Of a DNA stretch of 64,000 bases, positions 1-8,028 are shown in pieces. The notes under the pieces are model-generated. The model saw only the letters and a list, made by a program, of their open reading frames with translations, made no database searches and was not told the DNA's origin. Numbering within the stretch: position 1 is the first letter of the stretch; each line of letters opens with the position of its first letter. The DNA is from Gammaproteobacteria bacterium Ga0077554. GTDB taxonomy: Bacteria; Pseudomonadota; Gammaproteobacteria; Ga0077554; Ga007554. A program made the translations under genes and the position numbers. The stretch spans positions 133,267 through 197,266 of the forward strand of contig LNFF01000040.1 in the NCBI GenBank assembly GCA_001464585.1, given 5' to 3'.

Positions 1-1083
1 TTACTCGATTCTCGCAAACTGCCCCAAACCGAACGTAAAGAACAGATTGATGGCATCACTTACAATGTGCAACGTATGGCCTGGGCATTATTCCCCACCC
101 AAAGCGGTAACCTTACCGTGCGCTTACCTGACATTTGGGCCATTACGGAGAAAGGGCGCCGTTTGCGTTTGCCTGGAAAACAACATCCGATTCAGGTTAA
201 GGCATTGCCTGCGGGTATAGCTGCTGACCTGTTGGTAGGCAAACCTGAAATTAACCAAAGCCCACTCACCGCTTTACCCGACATCAACAGTCTCACCTCG
301 TGGAATATCACCTTACGCGCCCCGGTAATGGATCACACGCTACCCGCCAGCTTGCCCGGATTAACCGCTCCGGCAAACATCAAACTCTATCTCGACAAGG
401 CACAACGGCAAATCGAAGAACATGCCGATGGCATTGTCAGCATCGCAAATTACACCGTTTCTGTCACACCATTGGCCGCTGGCGAATTTCGCATGCCCAC
501 CATTATCATTCCCTACTTCGACACCCTGCGCGGCAGCGTCGACAAGATCGAACTGCCGGGGCAAACGCTTACCGTAAAATCTGGCCCACCGCCTACTGTG
601 ATGACACCAACACCGAACCCGCTCGCGCAAGCAAAATCACAAACCACATCCCCTACCACATTATGGCCGTGGAAAGTCTCAACATTCATTTTCGCTGTAC
701 TGTGGCTGGCGACATTAATACTGTTGAAACGTGCGCGCGCTTCGGCAACCCCACAAGAAAAATATGTAGCGAATGAAAATTTCAACGAACAACCAGGGGC
801 TCTTGCCCTGCGACCACTGCAAACATTGTTGCTGGAAGCGTTCGGCAGCCAATCGCTTGATCAAGGTTTGCATGAGTGGGAAACCAGATACGGGATCGAT
901 CAGGAATTACGCCAAACCGTGCGGGAAGTACAACGCTTATATTACGGAAAAGAAAAAACAAATGATGCGCATCTAAAGCAGGCAGTGCATGCGGCGGTAA
1001 CAAAAATCCGCGCCGCTCAGAAGCCATTACCCTCTTCTCCTGATAACACTTGGCGCCCCGAGTCGTTCACACCGCGTTATTAA
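1..1083 (+). CDS. batD: BatD-like protein (oxygen tolerance), 5' truncated by the window edge
   Basis: The frame is open from base 1, so the N-terminus lies outside the window; about 360 residues are visible. BatD proteins are large membrane-anchored periplasmic proteins of the Bat (Bacteroides aerotolerance) cluster, which works with MoxR ATPases and von Willebrand domain proteins; the exact role is unclear. Here extracellular beta-rich sequence is followed by a proline-rich stretch, one transmembrane helix (about bases 660-728) and a cytoplasmic tail of about 110 residues with conserved tryptophan and tyrosine positions, the usual BatD C-terminal layout. The stop codon overlaps the convergent next gene by a few bases. 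The other bat genes would lie to the left. Confidence 0.75.
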   Translation, partial: LLDSRKLPQTERKEQIDGITYNVQRMAWALFPTQSGNLTVRLPDIWAITEKGRRLRLPGKQHPIQVKALPAGIAADLLVGKPEINQSPLTALPDINSLTSWNITLRAPVMDHTLPASLPGLTAPANIKLYLDKAQRQIEEHADGIVSIANYTVSVTPLAAGEFRMPTIIIPYFDTLRGSVDKIELPGQTLTVKSGPPPTVMTPTPNPLAQAKSQTTSPTTLWPWKVSTFIFAVLWLATLILLKRARASATPQEKYVANENFNEQPGALALRPLQTLLLEAFGSQSLDQGLHEWETRYGIDQELRQTVREVQRLYYGKEKTNDAHLKQAVHAAVTKIRAAQKPLPSSPDNTWRPESFTPRY

Positions 1084-1892
1084 TTAGACCGCCAATTAAT
1101 CTCATGCGCCGTTTTTTCGCCAATGACAACCTGGGTAAGGCTGCGCGGCATCGCCAATTCCTGCTCTGATAGTGGCACTCTGCCGCCCATGATCTCAGCC
1201 TTACTCTGCGGGAACCGTGGCTGCTGCTGTGGCTCTGCATAGCCATCGGGATAAAGCGGAAAATTGGTACTCAAATCGTATTTGTCAGTAGCGCCCACGG
1301 TATGCAGCAACTCATGCGCAATCACCACATTATTGGGCCCTGCCATCTTCTCACTGGCAAACGCATTCACCACCCCTATCAATCCTTTCTCAAGGCCAAA
1401 TGAGTGGCTCAGGCGATCATGTGTTGCAGGATCGTGATATACAACAAACATGCGGATATCAGGGGATGGGCCATCATAGGTGTCCGACTTGAACGCCCAA
1501 TAGCGCATTTGCAGACTCCACCACATCACGGCGAGAATATCGCCATTGCGCGGTGGTTTTGGCGGAAGGTCATTAACAACCGGGCCAAGCTTGATGGTGA
1601 CGGGCTGATCAAGCTTTAACTGATGGCGCCCGGCTTCACGCGTCATGAAGTCTTCTATATCAACGAAGGTTTCCCGCATCGGCGGCGCACGTAAAGCGCC
1701 AACATACGCTGCCGATACCGCACTGCCATCGCCATTAATCGGATACACCACCACCCACAAGGAACGGTCCCAATCCGTCGAACGCAGCTTGCTTAACCAG
1801 GTGTTCGCAGCGACAAAAGCCAGCAACAACAAAAGAAATGCGATGCGTAATTTGCGAAACATACCGCCTGCTATGCGCCGAACAACCGCCAT
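1080..1892 (-). CDS. membrane-anchored metzincin-like putative metalloprotease
   Basis: The 270-residue protein has one N-terminal hydrophobic anchor (about residues 17-30) and a soluble outer domain. It carries HELLHTVGATD (H193, E194, H197, D203), an HExxHxxGxxD zinc site in which aspartate replaces the usual third histidine. About 30 residues on, IMGG (234-237) looks like the metzincin Met-turn. This supports a zinc protease, but I cannot name the family. The start overlaps the end of the upstream beta-propeller gene by about 22 bases, suggesting co-transcription. An internal ATG at residue 11 would remove the overlap; neither start has a well-spaced ribosome-binding site. Confidence 0.6.
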   Translation of the reverse strand: MAVVRRIAGGMFRKLRIAFLLLLLAFVAANTWLSKLRSTDWDRSLWVVVYPINGDGSAVSAAYVGALRAPPMRETFVDIEDFMTREAGRHQLKLDQPVTIKLGPVVNDLPPKPPRNGDILAVMWWSLQMRYWAFKSDTYDGPSPDIRMFVVYHDPATHDRLSHSFGLEKGLIGVVNAFASEKMAGPNNVVIAHELLHTVGATDKYDLSTNFPLYPDGYAEPQQQPRFPQSKAEIMGGRVPLSEQELAMPRSLTQVVIGEKTAHEINWRSN

Positions 1893-3169
1893 TCTTCCGT
1901 ATAGAAATGCAATGCGGGCACAGGTTTATCTGTGAGCTTAACTGTTTCCAGTACGCGCTCTTTCTCGCCGTCCAGCACGGTAACCGTACCATCAGTGGGA
2001 TTGGAAATAAAAATGCGCGCAAACTTTCCGCCCTGCTCAACAAATCCAATCGGGCGACGGCCACACTCAGCAACACCCACTTTCACTTCCTTAATCAGCG
2101 ATAACGCCGGCAGTGCCGACGCGTCGAACACCAGTAAAATATCTTTTTTAAGATTATTGCGCTGGCTGCCTTTACCCGTGGCCGCTGTAGTCAAATATAA
2201 TTTACTGCCATCGCGGCTGAAGCGGTATACGCTGGGATAGATGTCGGGCAAATCAATCGTTTCAAACACGGTTTTGCTGACCACATCCAGCACGGTCAGC
2301 TTGCCGATGACATGCTCGGGTTGCGCAGCACGGTCAGCGCCTTTGCAGATAATGAAGCGGCCGTTCGGGCTGAGCAGCGCATTGCTGCTAAGGCCAACAT
2401 AAATCGAATCTTCAATGGCATTGGTCAGCGGATCCATCACCACCACAGTGCCATAACCGTTATTGAGGTTATAGACTTTGCCGGTCAATTCAGAATACGC
2501 CATGCCATGCGGCGCGGCGCCATTGGCAAAACCGGCATCTACTTTTTTCTCGCGGGCGGTATCCTGCAAGTCAATCGTGGCCAGCACCTTAAGATAAGCC
2601 GCGGCATCTTCAGGGTCATTGCCTACCACTGAAATATCACCGCTCATCAAATTACTGACAAACGCGCGGCGCGGTATTTTCGGCGCGGCGGGCGTGGGAT
2701 AGGTAAACGCAACCACATGATGACCACGTCCCACGCACAGTGTACGCAACACTTTCATCGATGCACCTTCAGTGTCATTTTGAATAATGGTGACGGATGA
2801 CCCACCCGTGCCGCAATTTTCCGGGTCAGCGCCTGTGGATTTATCACCATCATTTCCCAGCCACAATTGCGCCTGATCAGGATAACGGTACATATGGTCA
2901 GGGCGCGCATACGCCGGGAATTTTTTCTGTAGAGTTATTTTTTTCGTCGCCGGATCAAGCAAGGCCGCTTGATGGTCATTGGTCAGATTCAAAAAAACCG
3001 GCGTGGTCGTGCCATCCTGCGATTCGACATCAAGCGTCTTGACCGTGGTCTTGCCGCTTCTGGCTTCATGGTGAATAACTGCAACCTCACCGATTTCTTC
3101 GGTTCCGGCGTAACATACTAAAGACCAATCGAGATCATTGGCAAGATCATCCGCTTTGCTCTGAACCAT
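1871..3169 (-). CDS. YncE/YVTN-type beta-propeller protein
   Basis: A 432-residue protein made of repeated blade-like segments with motifs such as RAFVSNLMSGDISVV, GKVYNLNNGYGTVVVMDP and FISNPTDGTVTVLDGE, typical of YVTN/YncE seven-bladed propellers. No signal peptide is evident, so the location is uncertain. A weak ribosome-binding site (AGGA, 7 bases ahead) supports the ATG at 3169. It is the first gene of a two-gene unit with the metzincin-like protein. The propeller fold suggests a binding or scaffold role; no ligand can be assigned. Confidence 0.65.
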   Translation of the reverse strand: MVQSKADDLANDLDWSLVCYAGTEEIGEVAVIHHEARSGKTTVKTLDVESQDGTTTPVFLNLTNDHQAALLDPATKKITLQKKFPAYARPDHMYRYPDQAQLWLGNDGDKSTGADPENCGTGGSSVTIIQNDTEGASMKVLRTLCVGRGHHVVAFTYPTPAAPKIPRRAFVSNLMSGDISVVGNDPEDAAAYLKVLATIDLQDTAREKKVDAGFANGAAPHGMAYSELTGKVYNLNNGYGTVVVMDPLTNAIEDSIYVGLSSNALLSPNGRFIICKGADRAAQPEHVIGKLTVLDVVSKTVFETIDLPDIYPSVYRFSRDGSKLYLTTAATGKGSQRNNLKKDILLVFDASALPALSLIKEVKVGVAECGRRPIGFVEQGGKFARIFISNPTDGTVTVLDGEKERVLETVKLTDKPVPALHFYTEEWRLFGA

Positions 3170-3217
3170 TTTAGTATCCTGTTTTTTAACGTTTGAGCTC
3201 AGTTGTCGGCCAATGGC

Positions 3218-3844
3218 TCAGCCTATCTCAATGCGCAAGCTGGGGTCTGTTTCGTTGTCAGCAACGATTCGGTTGTATGTCTCAATGAGCTTTTCAAGGG
3301 TCATGAGGTGAGCCGAAGTTTTGAACAAGCTCAACTCATGGAGGTTGGCGGCCAGGAATTGTTCGGCGTCCATGATGTCGATGCGCCCGGCCAATCCGGC
3401 ATTGCCTGCAAGGACTTTAGCAACCGTGACGCCTTCGTCCAGCGTCAAAATGATTGGCTTGGCTCCAGCTTCAAGATTGCGCTGGCACTTCCGGATGACC
3501 GCTTCACCCGGCGATGTGGTGACGTGAATGATGGTGTCATTAATTACAAAATCACCGGAACGTTCGCTGACTGCATGGGCAACGGAAAAGCCATTGTGGC
3601 CGATGGTGAGTTCAGGCATAGCCAATTCCAGTTTGGCACCCACAAGATGTTGAAGGACGGCTCCTTGGTACATGGTGCCTGTTTCTTCCTGCTGTCGTTT
3701 CTTCGCCTGCGCCAAGAGGTCTTGGATGATAGCTTGAAATCCTTTAGCTGCGTCAAAGCGCAGTCGAAAGGGCTTAACTAAGAAAAACTCTTTGACGCGC
3801 TCAACCCACCACGATAATTTCCATGCAATCCCAGTGCTTGTCAT
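3218..3844 (-). CDS. DUF4928-type protein, putative restriction endonuclease partner
   Basis: The 208-residue protein resembles the DUF4928 family, which from memory is found next to C5-cytosine methyltransferase genes and is presumed to be the cognate restriction nuclease. The middle contains an ELTIGHNGFSVAHAVSER stretch followed by a short beta/hydrophobic core (DFVINDTIIHVTT) that would suit a nuclease-like fold, but I cannot point to a certain catalytic triad. Its ATG overlaps the stop of the upstream methyltransferase fragment by 3 bases, so the two were built as one operon. Because that methyltransferase looks broken, this nuclease is either inactive or protected by another enzyme. Confidence 0.6.
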   Translation of the reverse strand: MTSTGIAWKLSWWVERVKEFFLVKPFRLRFDAAKGFQAIIQDLLAQAKKRQQEETGTMYQGAVLQHLVGAKLELAMPELTIGHNGFSVAHAVSERSGDFVINDTIIHVTTSPGEAVIRKCQRNLEAGAKPIILTLDEGVTVAKVLAGNAGLAGRIDIMDAEQFLAANLHELSLFKTSAHLMTLEKLIETYNRIVADNETDPSLRIEIG

Positions 3845-4023
3845 GTGTGGCCCTCACAAGGGGTAAGAGCAAAATTTTTAGCAAACCATGCCGCGACAGG
3901 GAGGGTAACTGCATCACCCATGGCTTTGTAACCATCGCTGTAACTTTCCGGCATTTTGTAAGTTCCCTGCACACCCATCAGGCGCGCGCCTTCGCACATG
4001 GTCAGTACGTTTCGAATCGGCAC
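3841..4023 (-). pseudogene. C-terminal fragment of a C5-cytosine DNA methyltransferase
   Basis: This 60-codon fragment, opening with GTG, matches the extreme C-terminus of Dcm-type enzymes: an IRNVLT...EGARLMGV stretch (motif IX region) followed by SDGYKAMGDAVTLPVAAWFA (motif X). Everything upstream that should precede it (motif VIII and the target recognition domain) is missing. In its place, two bases away, ends the AT-rich gene at 4026-4775. The N-terminal half of the same enzyme type lies on the far side of that gene. Separate translation as a functional subunit, as in naturally split methyltransferases, is possible but unlikely without a recognition domain. Confidence 0.75.
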
Positions 4024-4025
4024 GA

Positions 4026-4775
4026 TTAAAGTTTGGCTGTCCAGCTTATCTGAATTACCTTTTGTTCAATTCTATTGAAAGATAATCCGCCATCCAATGG
4101 GTTTGGATACAGTTCATAAAATGGATTTTCCTTAAAGTTTTTTACCACGAACAAAAAATATCGTTCGCCCATGATGGATGCTACTAAATGTTCTTTATTT
4201 GTTAAGGCAATGCTGCCCTTGGCCTCATTCATGCCCTTAACCTCTACACCATAAAAAACATCTTGTGATGTTAACTTAAAATCAAAACCGCAACCGAGTT
4301 TCGTGGTGTCTTCAATTTCAAACTCCTTAAACAGGGTTATCTCTTTGTATTTTGATATGAAGTATTGCTCTGCCGCTTGACCAGTTATCAATCTTTGTGC
4401 AAATGAACTTTTTTTGTCGACTTCATCATTTTCAACCTCTTCCATCAGAATATCGAGGTCATTCCGTTTATAGATCAATTGTTTTAGTAAGGTTGAAAAT
4501 TCATCTATTCCTAAACCAGAAAAGTTATCGTATATCGCTTTACAGTAAACCCGCATGGGTCGTTTGTGCCAACCTTTTCTGTCGTTCGGAAATAGCGGAT
4601 CGAATTCGTCCCTATAATTTTTTACTGACGCTGGCTGGACTCCCAATGCAAATCCGATAGCATTGAAAGCCTCCATAAAGCTTCTAAAACCGAGCTGGTA
4701 CAAACCCATCGCATCAAACTTGGATAGATATAGCCCGGCAAGGATTGGTTTTTCACGGGGTGATAATTTTTTCAT
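4026..4775 (-). CDS. DUF3883-like putative PD-(D/E)XK nuclease inserted in the methyltransferase gene
   Basis: A 249-residue protein whose C-terminal half holds GCGFDFKL followed about 12 residues later by YGVEVKG (roughly residues 165-185). This is the D...(E/D)xK arrangement of DUF3883 and related restriction-endonuclease-like domains. The N-terminal half is helical and unrecognised. The gene is visibly AT-richer than its neighbours, pointing to recent transfer. It sits between the two halves of a cytosine methyltransferase, starting 9 bases after the stop of the N-terminal half and ending 2 bases before the C-terminal half. It shares the reading frame of the N-terminal half, separated by one TAG and two codons. 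Confidence 0.6.
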   Translation of the reverse strand: MKKLSPREKPILAGLYLSKFDAMGLYQLGFRSFMEAFNAIGFALGVQPASVKNYRDEFDPLFPNDRKGWHKRPMRVYCKAIYDNFSGLGIDEFSTLLKQLIYKRNDLDILMEEVENDEVDKKSSFAQRLITGQAAEQYFISKYKEITLFKEFEIEDTTKLGCGFDFKLTSQDVFYGVEVKGMNEAKGSIALTNKEHLVASIMGERYFLFVVKNFKENPFYELYPNPLDGGLSFNRIEQKVIQISWTAKL

Positions 4776-4784
4776 GTAAGAATG

Positions 4785-5219
4785 CTAATAACCACGCTGC
4801 GTCAACGCTTGATGCAGCGTGCGATAGTGACTTCCGTTAGCCGCAGAAACCAAGCCGACAACATTTTCAGCAACAAGGACGGGCGGGCGCGATGGCATTT
4901 CATCAATGATGCGCAGCCACTCCCACACAAGGCGGCTTCTGGTTCCGTGTATGCCCTCGGTCAGGCCAGCAAGCGAAAGGTCTTGGCAAGGGAAGGAAGC
5001 CCAGGCAAGCGAAGCATTTGGAAGCGCCGCACCTTCAACATCGGCAATCGAGCCTAGATGAAAATGCTTGGCTCCGTGGTTAGCCGTATAGACAGCGGCT
5101 TTCTTGTCGCAAATATCGTTGGCCCAAGCGACGCGGAAGTGATCCTTCAAACCCTGTGCCACCAGACCGCTGCCAGCGAAGAACTCCAGGAAAGAATGAC
5201 GCGAGCCAGTTGCCAGCAT
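4785..5219 (-). pseudogene. N-terminal fragment of a C5-cytosine DNA methyltransferase
   Basis: With the ATG at 5219 the fragment has 144 residues. It contains the AdoMet-binding motif I (FLEFFAGSGLV, residues 10-20), the catalytic motif IV (SFPCQD, catalytic cysteine 78) and motif VI (AENV, 117-120). It ends at a TAG just where the chain should run on to motif VIII and the target recognition domain. The frame is open upstream to 5384, with ATGs at 5318 and 5384. The added residues resemble translated repeat DNA, so the shorter start is preferred, although no good ribosome-binding site distinguishes them. Together with 3841-4023 it accounts for both ends of one enzyme. Confidence 0.75.
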
Positions 5220-5390
5220 CGTTGTTTTCTGTAGGGGAGAGCGTAGCGAGGGGGGCGAGACCCGCCGCGCCTCACGCGTTGATGCGTTTTCCGATTCGAA
5301 TATGTGTATTTGTTTCATTTTTTTATTATAACTGCCCCGGTAATAGCTGACCAGATAAAGAGCGTTGAGAATTTCGACGCCCAATTAAGG

Positions 5391-6095
5391 CTATGGATCT
5401 TGTGTCGGCGTCACGCGAATGGGCGCGGGCTGTTTTGGATTGGGCATATCAACATCCGGACTATTACGATCCGTCCATTCCTTACCTTTACGCGCCATAA
5501 ATTCGGCTTCGTGTTTAGGCAATGGGCCGCGCGCCATACTGCCTTCCCACTCCCACATCGCAGCACGGGCTTTGCGTACATACGGATCTTCCGGTGGCGA
5601 CAAATGCACATAAGTGCGCATGGCGCCTAATGCACCCTGCAAATCACCTTGCTGTTCCAGAGAAATTCCCAAGCCCCAATAAGCATTGGCCTGATAAGGC
5701 CGCAACGTGGTTGCTTTATCAAAAAAGCTCACGGCTTCCTGATACCGTTCAAGCCCCAGCAACGCGTAACCCATGTTGACATGCGCATCCACCAGGTTGG
5801 GCGAAAGTTGCAAGACACGCTGCAATGCGGTAATGGCATGTTCATATTCCTTGGCATGCAGCATCACCACCGCTTGCTCAAAGCGGGTTGCTATTTGCGC
5901 CATGCGCGCTTGCTGTGAATGGCCTTTGGGATCTTTGGCGGGATCAATCTCGACCTGCGGCGCGGGCGGCGGTGGCACAAAGACTGGATTGCGCGTTACA
6001 CCCACCAGCATCGCCACCATGCCCAGCACTAACAGAAGTGAAATAAATGAGGTGGCGGTGGATGATGTGTCTGACGGCGTGAGTACTGTGCTCAT
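5391..6095 (-). CDS. membrane-anchored TPR protein at the end of the cytochrome operon
   Basis: The 234-residue protein has one N-terminal transmembrane helix (about residues 15-33), a proline-rich linker and three or so tetratricopeptide repeats (about 65-165; for example AHVNMGYALLGLERYQEAVS). The C-terminal 60 residues are proline- and charge-rich. Its ATG overlaps the stop of ccsA in an ATGA, so it is translationally coupled to the cytochrome c assembly genes. TPR proteins of this type help in apocytochrome handling (compare CcmH/NrfG in System I). By position it is a candidate apocytochrome chaperone for this locus; that role is inferred. Confidence 0.75.
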   Translation of the reverse strand: MSTVLTPSDTSSTATSFISLLLVLGMVAMLVGVTRNPVFVPPPPAPQVEIDPAKDPKGHSQQARMAQIATRFEQAVVMLHAKEYEHAITALQRVLQLSPNLVDAHVNMGYALLGLERYQEAVSFFDKATTLRPYQANAYWGLGISLEQQGDLQGALGAMRTYVHLSPPEDPYVRKARAAMWEWEGSMARGPLPKHEAEFMARKGKEWTDRNSPDVDMPNPKQPAPIRVTPTQDP

Positions 6096-6985
6096 ATCAC
6101 ACCCTTATGTGCGGCTGTGCTATAAAACGGCGTGCCAAAATAGGTGATGAAAGCAAACACAAACACACCGATAATGGCAATCGCTCCGACACGAATCGGA
6201 ATGCGATAGGTGAGCCGCGCATGGATGCTGGCGCCCAACATCAGCCAGTTAAGAAAAGAAGACGTCTCCAGCGCATCCCATGCCCAGTAACGTCCCCAGG
6301 CATCCTGCGCCCACACCGCGCCTGCAGTGAGCATCAAGCTATGAAAAATAAATGCCAGCAACATGAAACGCCACGCCAGCGCGTCCAGCACGGCATCGGC
6401 GGGCACATGGCGAAACCACGCTGCAAATCGTTGCGTATTACGCAGTAAAATCACCCCTGCCAATCCGGTGCCCACCAGGCAGAATGCCAGGAAAAATTTT
6501 CCCAAACCAACGTGTGCCCATAACCAGTCATTGTGATAAGTAGGCGGCAGTGCGGTATCAACCGGCTGTAATGCCAATACCCAACCCCCCAGCACCCACA
6601 TCATGGGCAACGCCACTACGGCGCTGGGGCGCAACAACGGCACGCGCCAATACACCACGGCGAACACCAGGCCCAGGCTCCACAACTGGCTCATCAGCAA
6701 TTCAAATAAATTGACGAACGGGCCATGGCCGAGGCGCATCCAGCGTTCGGCAATCGCCACGGTAAGCAACGCCACACCCAGCACCACCATGAGCAATACA
6801 AATTTTTCATGGGCGCGTGGCGACGCCTGCGTCATGGTGCCAACGGTAGTGGCGCCAATGCGGATGCGCATCATCCCCATCACCGCAATCAGCGTGGCCA
6901 GCACGTAGGCGGTCAACCCCGCCCACAGCCAGGGCAACTCTGTGGCATAGCCCATCACACTCAACACACTTGTCGCTTCATTCAT
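6092..6985 (-). CDS. ccsA: CcsA/ResC-type heme handling protein, System II cytochrome c assembly
   Basis: A 297-residue integral membrane protein with about eight predicted helices. The signature WAQDAWGRYWAWD (about residues 226-238) is the tryptophan-rich WWD motif that presents heme to apocytochromes in System II (CcsBA/ResBC). Conserved histidines are present near HVGLGKFF and HSLMLTAG. With ResB it moves heme across the inner membrane and ligates it to CXXCH cysteines. It overlaps resB upstream and the TPR gene downstream by 4 bases each. Many gammaproteobacteria rely on System I (Ccm), so a System II pair embedded in a cytochrome operon suggests the locus carries its own maturation machinery. 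Confidence 0.9.
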   Translation of the reverse strand: MNEATSVLSVMGYATELPWLWAGLTAYVLATLIAVMGMMRIRIGATTVGTMTQASPRAHEKFVLLMVVLGVALLTVAIAERWMRLGHGPFVNLFELLMSQLWSLGLVFAVVYWRVPLLRPSAVVALPMMWVLGGWVLALQPVDTALPPTYHNDWLWAHVGLGKFFLAFCLVGTGLAGVILLRNTQRFAAWFRHVPADAVLDALAWRFMLLAFIFHSLMLTAGAVWAQDAWGRYWAWDALETSSFLNWLMLGASIHARLTYRIPIRVGAIAIIGVFVFAFITYFGTPFYSTAAHKGVI

Positions 6986-8028
6986 ACCGACCTCCCGGCA
7001 GCCGTGTCTGGGGATGATGCCCGTGGCACTTCCGGCGCATCTTTCACCCGCGCCGGGGCAATCTGCAAACTCGCCCCGGACTTACGCCAGAAATGTGTCC
7101 CCAAACCCAATACTGCCATGATTGCTGCACCAAATAACCAATGTAAGGTAGGGTCATAAAATACTTTATATCCCATCCACGTCGTCAACCGTTCATAACG
7201 TAACACACCACCGGGCACATGCACGCTTTGACCCGGTTCGAGTTCAACTCGCCGATCGTCTACATTCACCACCAGCACCCCGGTAGCGGTTTTGCCGTCC
7301 AGCACCCACGCCGCATCTTCGCGCAAGCCGGTCTTTAACCGCAACCAGAATTTAATTTCCTTGCCGCCCCCTTTTTCATTGGGTGGCGTCCAACTGCTGT
7401 CCTGCTTATACTCAAACAGTGGATAAGACGGCATGTGGATTGTACCACTCAGCGCTTCGCCACCCCCATCAGGGGTCCAGGTCAGCACCGGGGCGAAGCC
7501 TTTGTTAAAGGTAGTGTAAAAGCGATAACCTTCCAGTATCAGCGGGCGATCATCGCCGACCACTTTAGTCTGCCAGCCTTGCCTGTCGTCGGGCAGGAGC
7601 ACCGTGCTATGGGTCAGGCCGCGCACCATGCCAGGCGAGTAGTCCACCGTAAACGATCCCTGCACAAAAGCCAGTTGCTCCAGCGCCCCGGAATGCCACG
7701 GGCCTTTCGCCATATGCGTCAGATCAGAGGGCGAAAAAGCAGTGCCTTCAGTGATTTCCAGTTGCGCGTCAAGGTGGGTCAAGCGGCCGATACCGGCGAG
7801 GACAATGATGGCGAGCAGACCGAGGTGGAACACCAGCAGCCCACCCCGGCGATTGATGCGGGGATTGGTCGCAATGGCGGCCAACAGATTAACCGCCAGA
7901 AAAGCAAGGGGAGCCACCAGCACCCATACCGGAGTATCGACCGGATTATCATAGCTAAGCGCCGCGCCGATGGCCAGCAGGAGCATTCCCACCAGAGCCA
8001 ACCGTATGGAACCCAGCGCGCGGATCAT
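6982..8028 (-). CDS. resB: ResB/Ccs1-like cytochrome c assembly protein
   Basis: The 348-residue protein has three N-terminal transmembrane helices (about 9-25, 34-52, 66-83), a large periplasmic domain and a last helix near residue 300, as in ResB/Ccs1. Motifs include RRGGLLVFHLGLLAI and, ahead of the last helix, GYKVFYDPTLHWLFGA. ResB partners CcsA to hold and deliver heme to apocytochromes on the periplasmic side. Its ATG overlaps the TGA of the 11-heme cytochrome gene by 4 bases, so synthesis of the assembly factor is tied to that of its presumed main client. The C-terminal 45 residues are a proline/alanine-rich tail. Confidence 0.88.
   Translation of the reverse strand: MIRALGSIRLALVGMLLLAIGAALSYDNPVDTPVWVLVAPLAFLAVNLLAAIATNPRINRRGGLLVFHLGLLAIIVLAGIGRLTHLDAQLEITEGTAFSPSDLTHMAKGPWHSGALEQLAFVQGSFTVDYSPGMVRGLTHSTVLLPDDRQGWQTKVVGDDRPLILEGYRFYTTFNKGFAPVLTWTPDGGGEALSGTIHMPSYPLFEYKQDSSWTPPNEKGGGKEIKFWLRLKTGLREDAAWVLDGKTATGVLVVNVDDRRVELEPGQSVHVPGGVLRYERLTTWMGYKVFYDPTLHWLFGAAIMAVLGLGTHFWRKSGASLQIAPARVKDAPEVPRASSPDTAAGRSV

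Noticed and set aside
3841-5219. A naturally split two-subunit methyltransferase.
   Set aside because: Known split enzymes keep motif VIII and a recognition domain between the halves; here both are absent.
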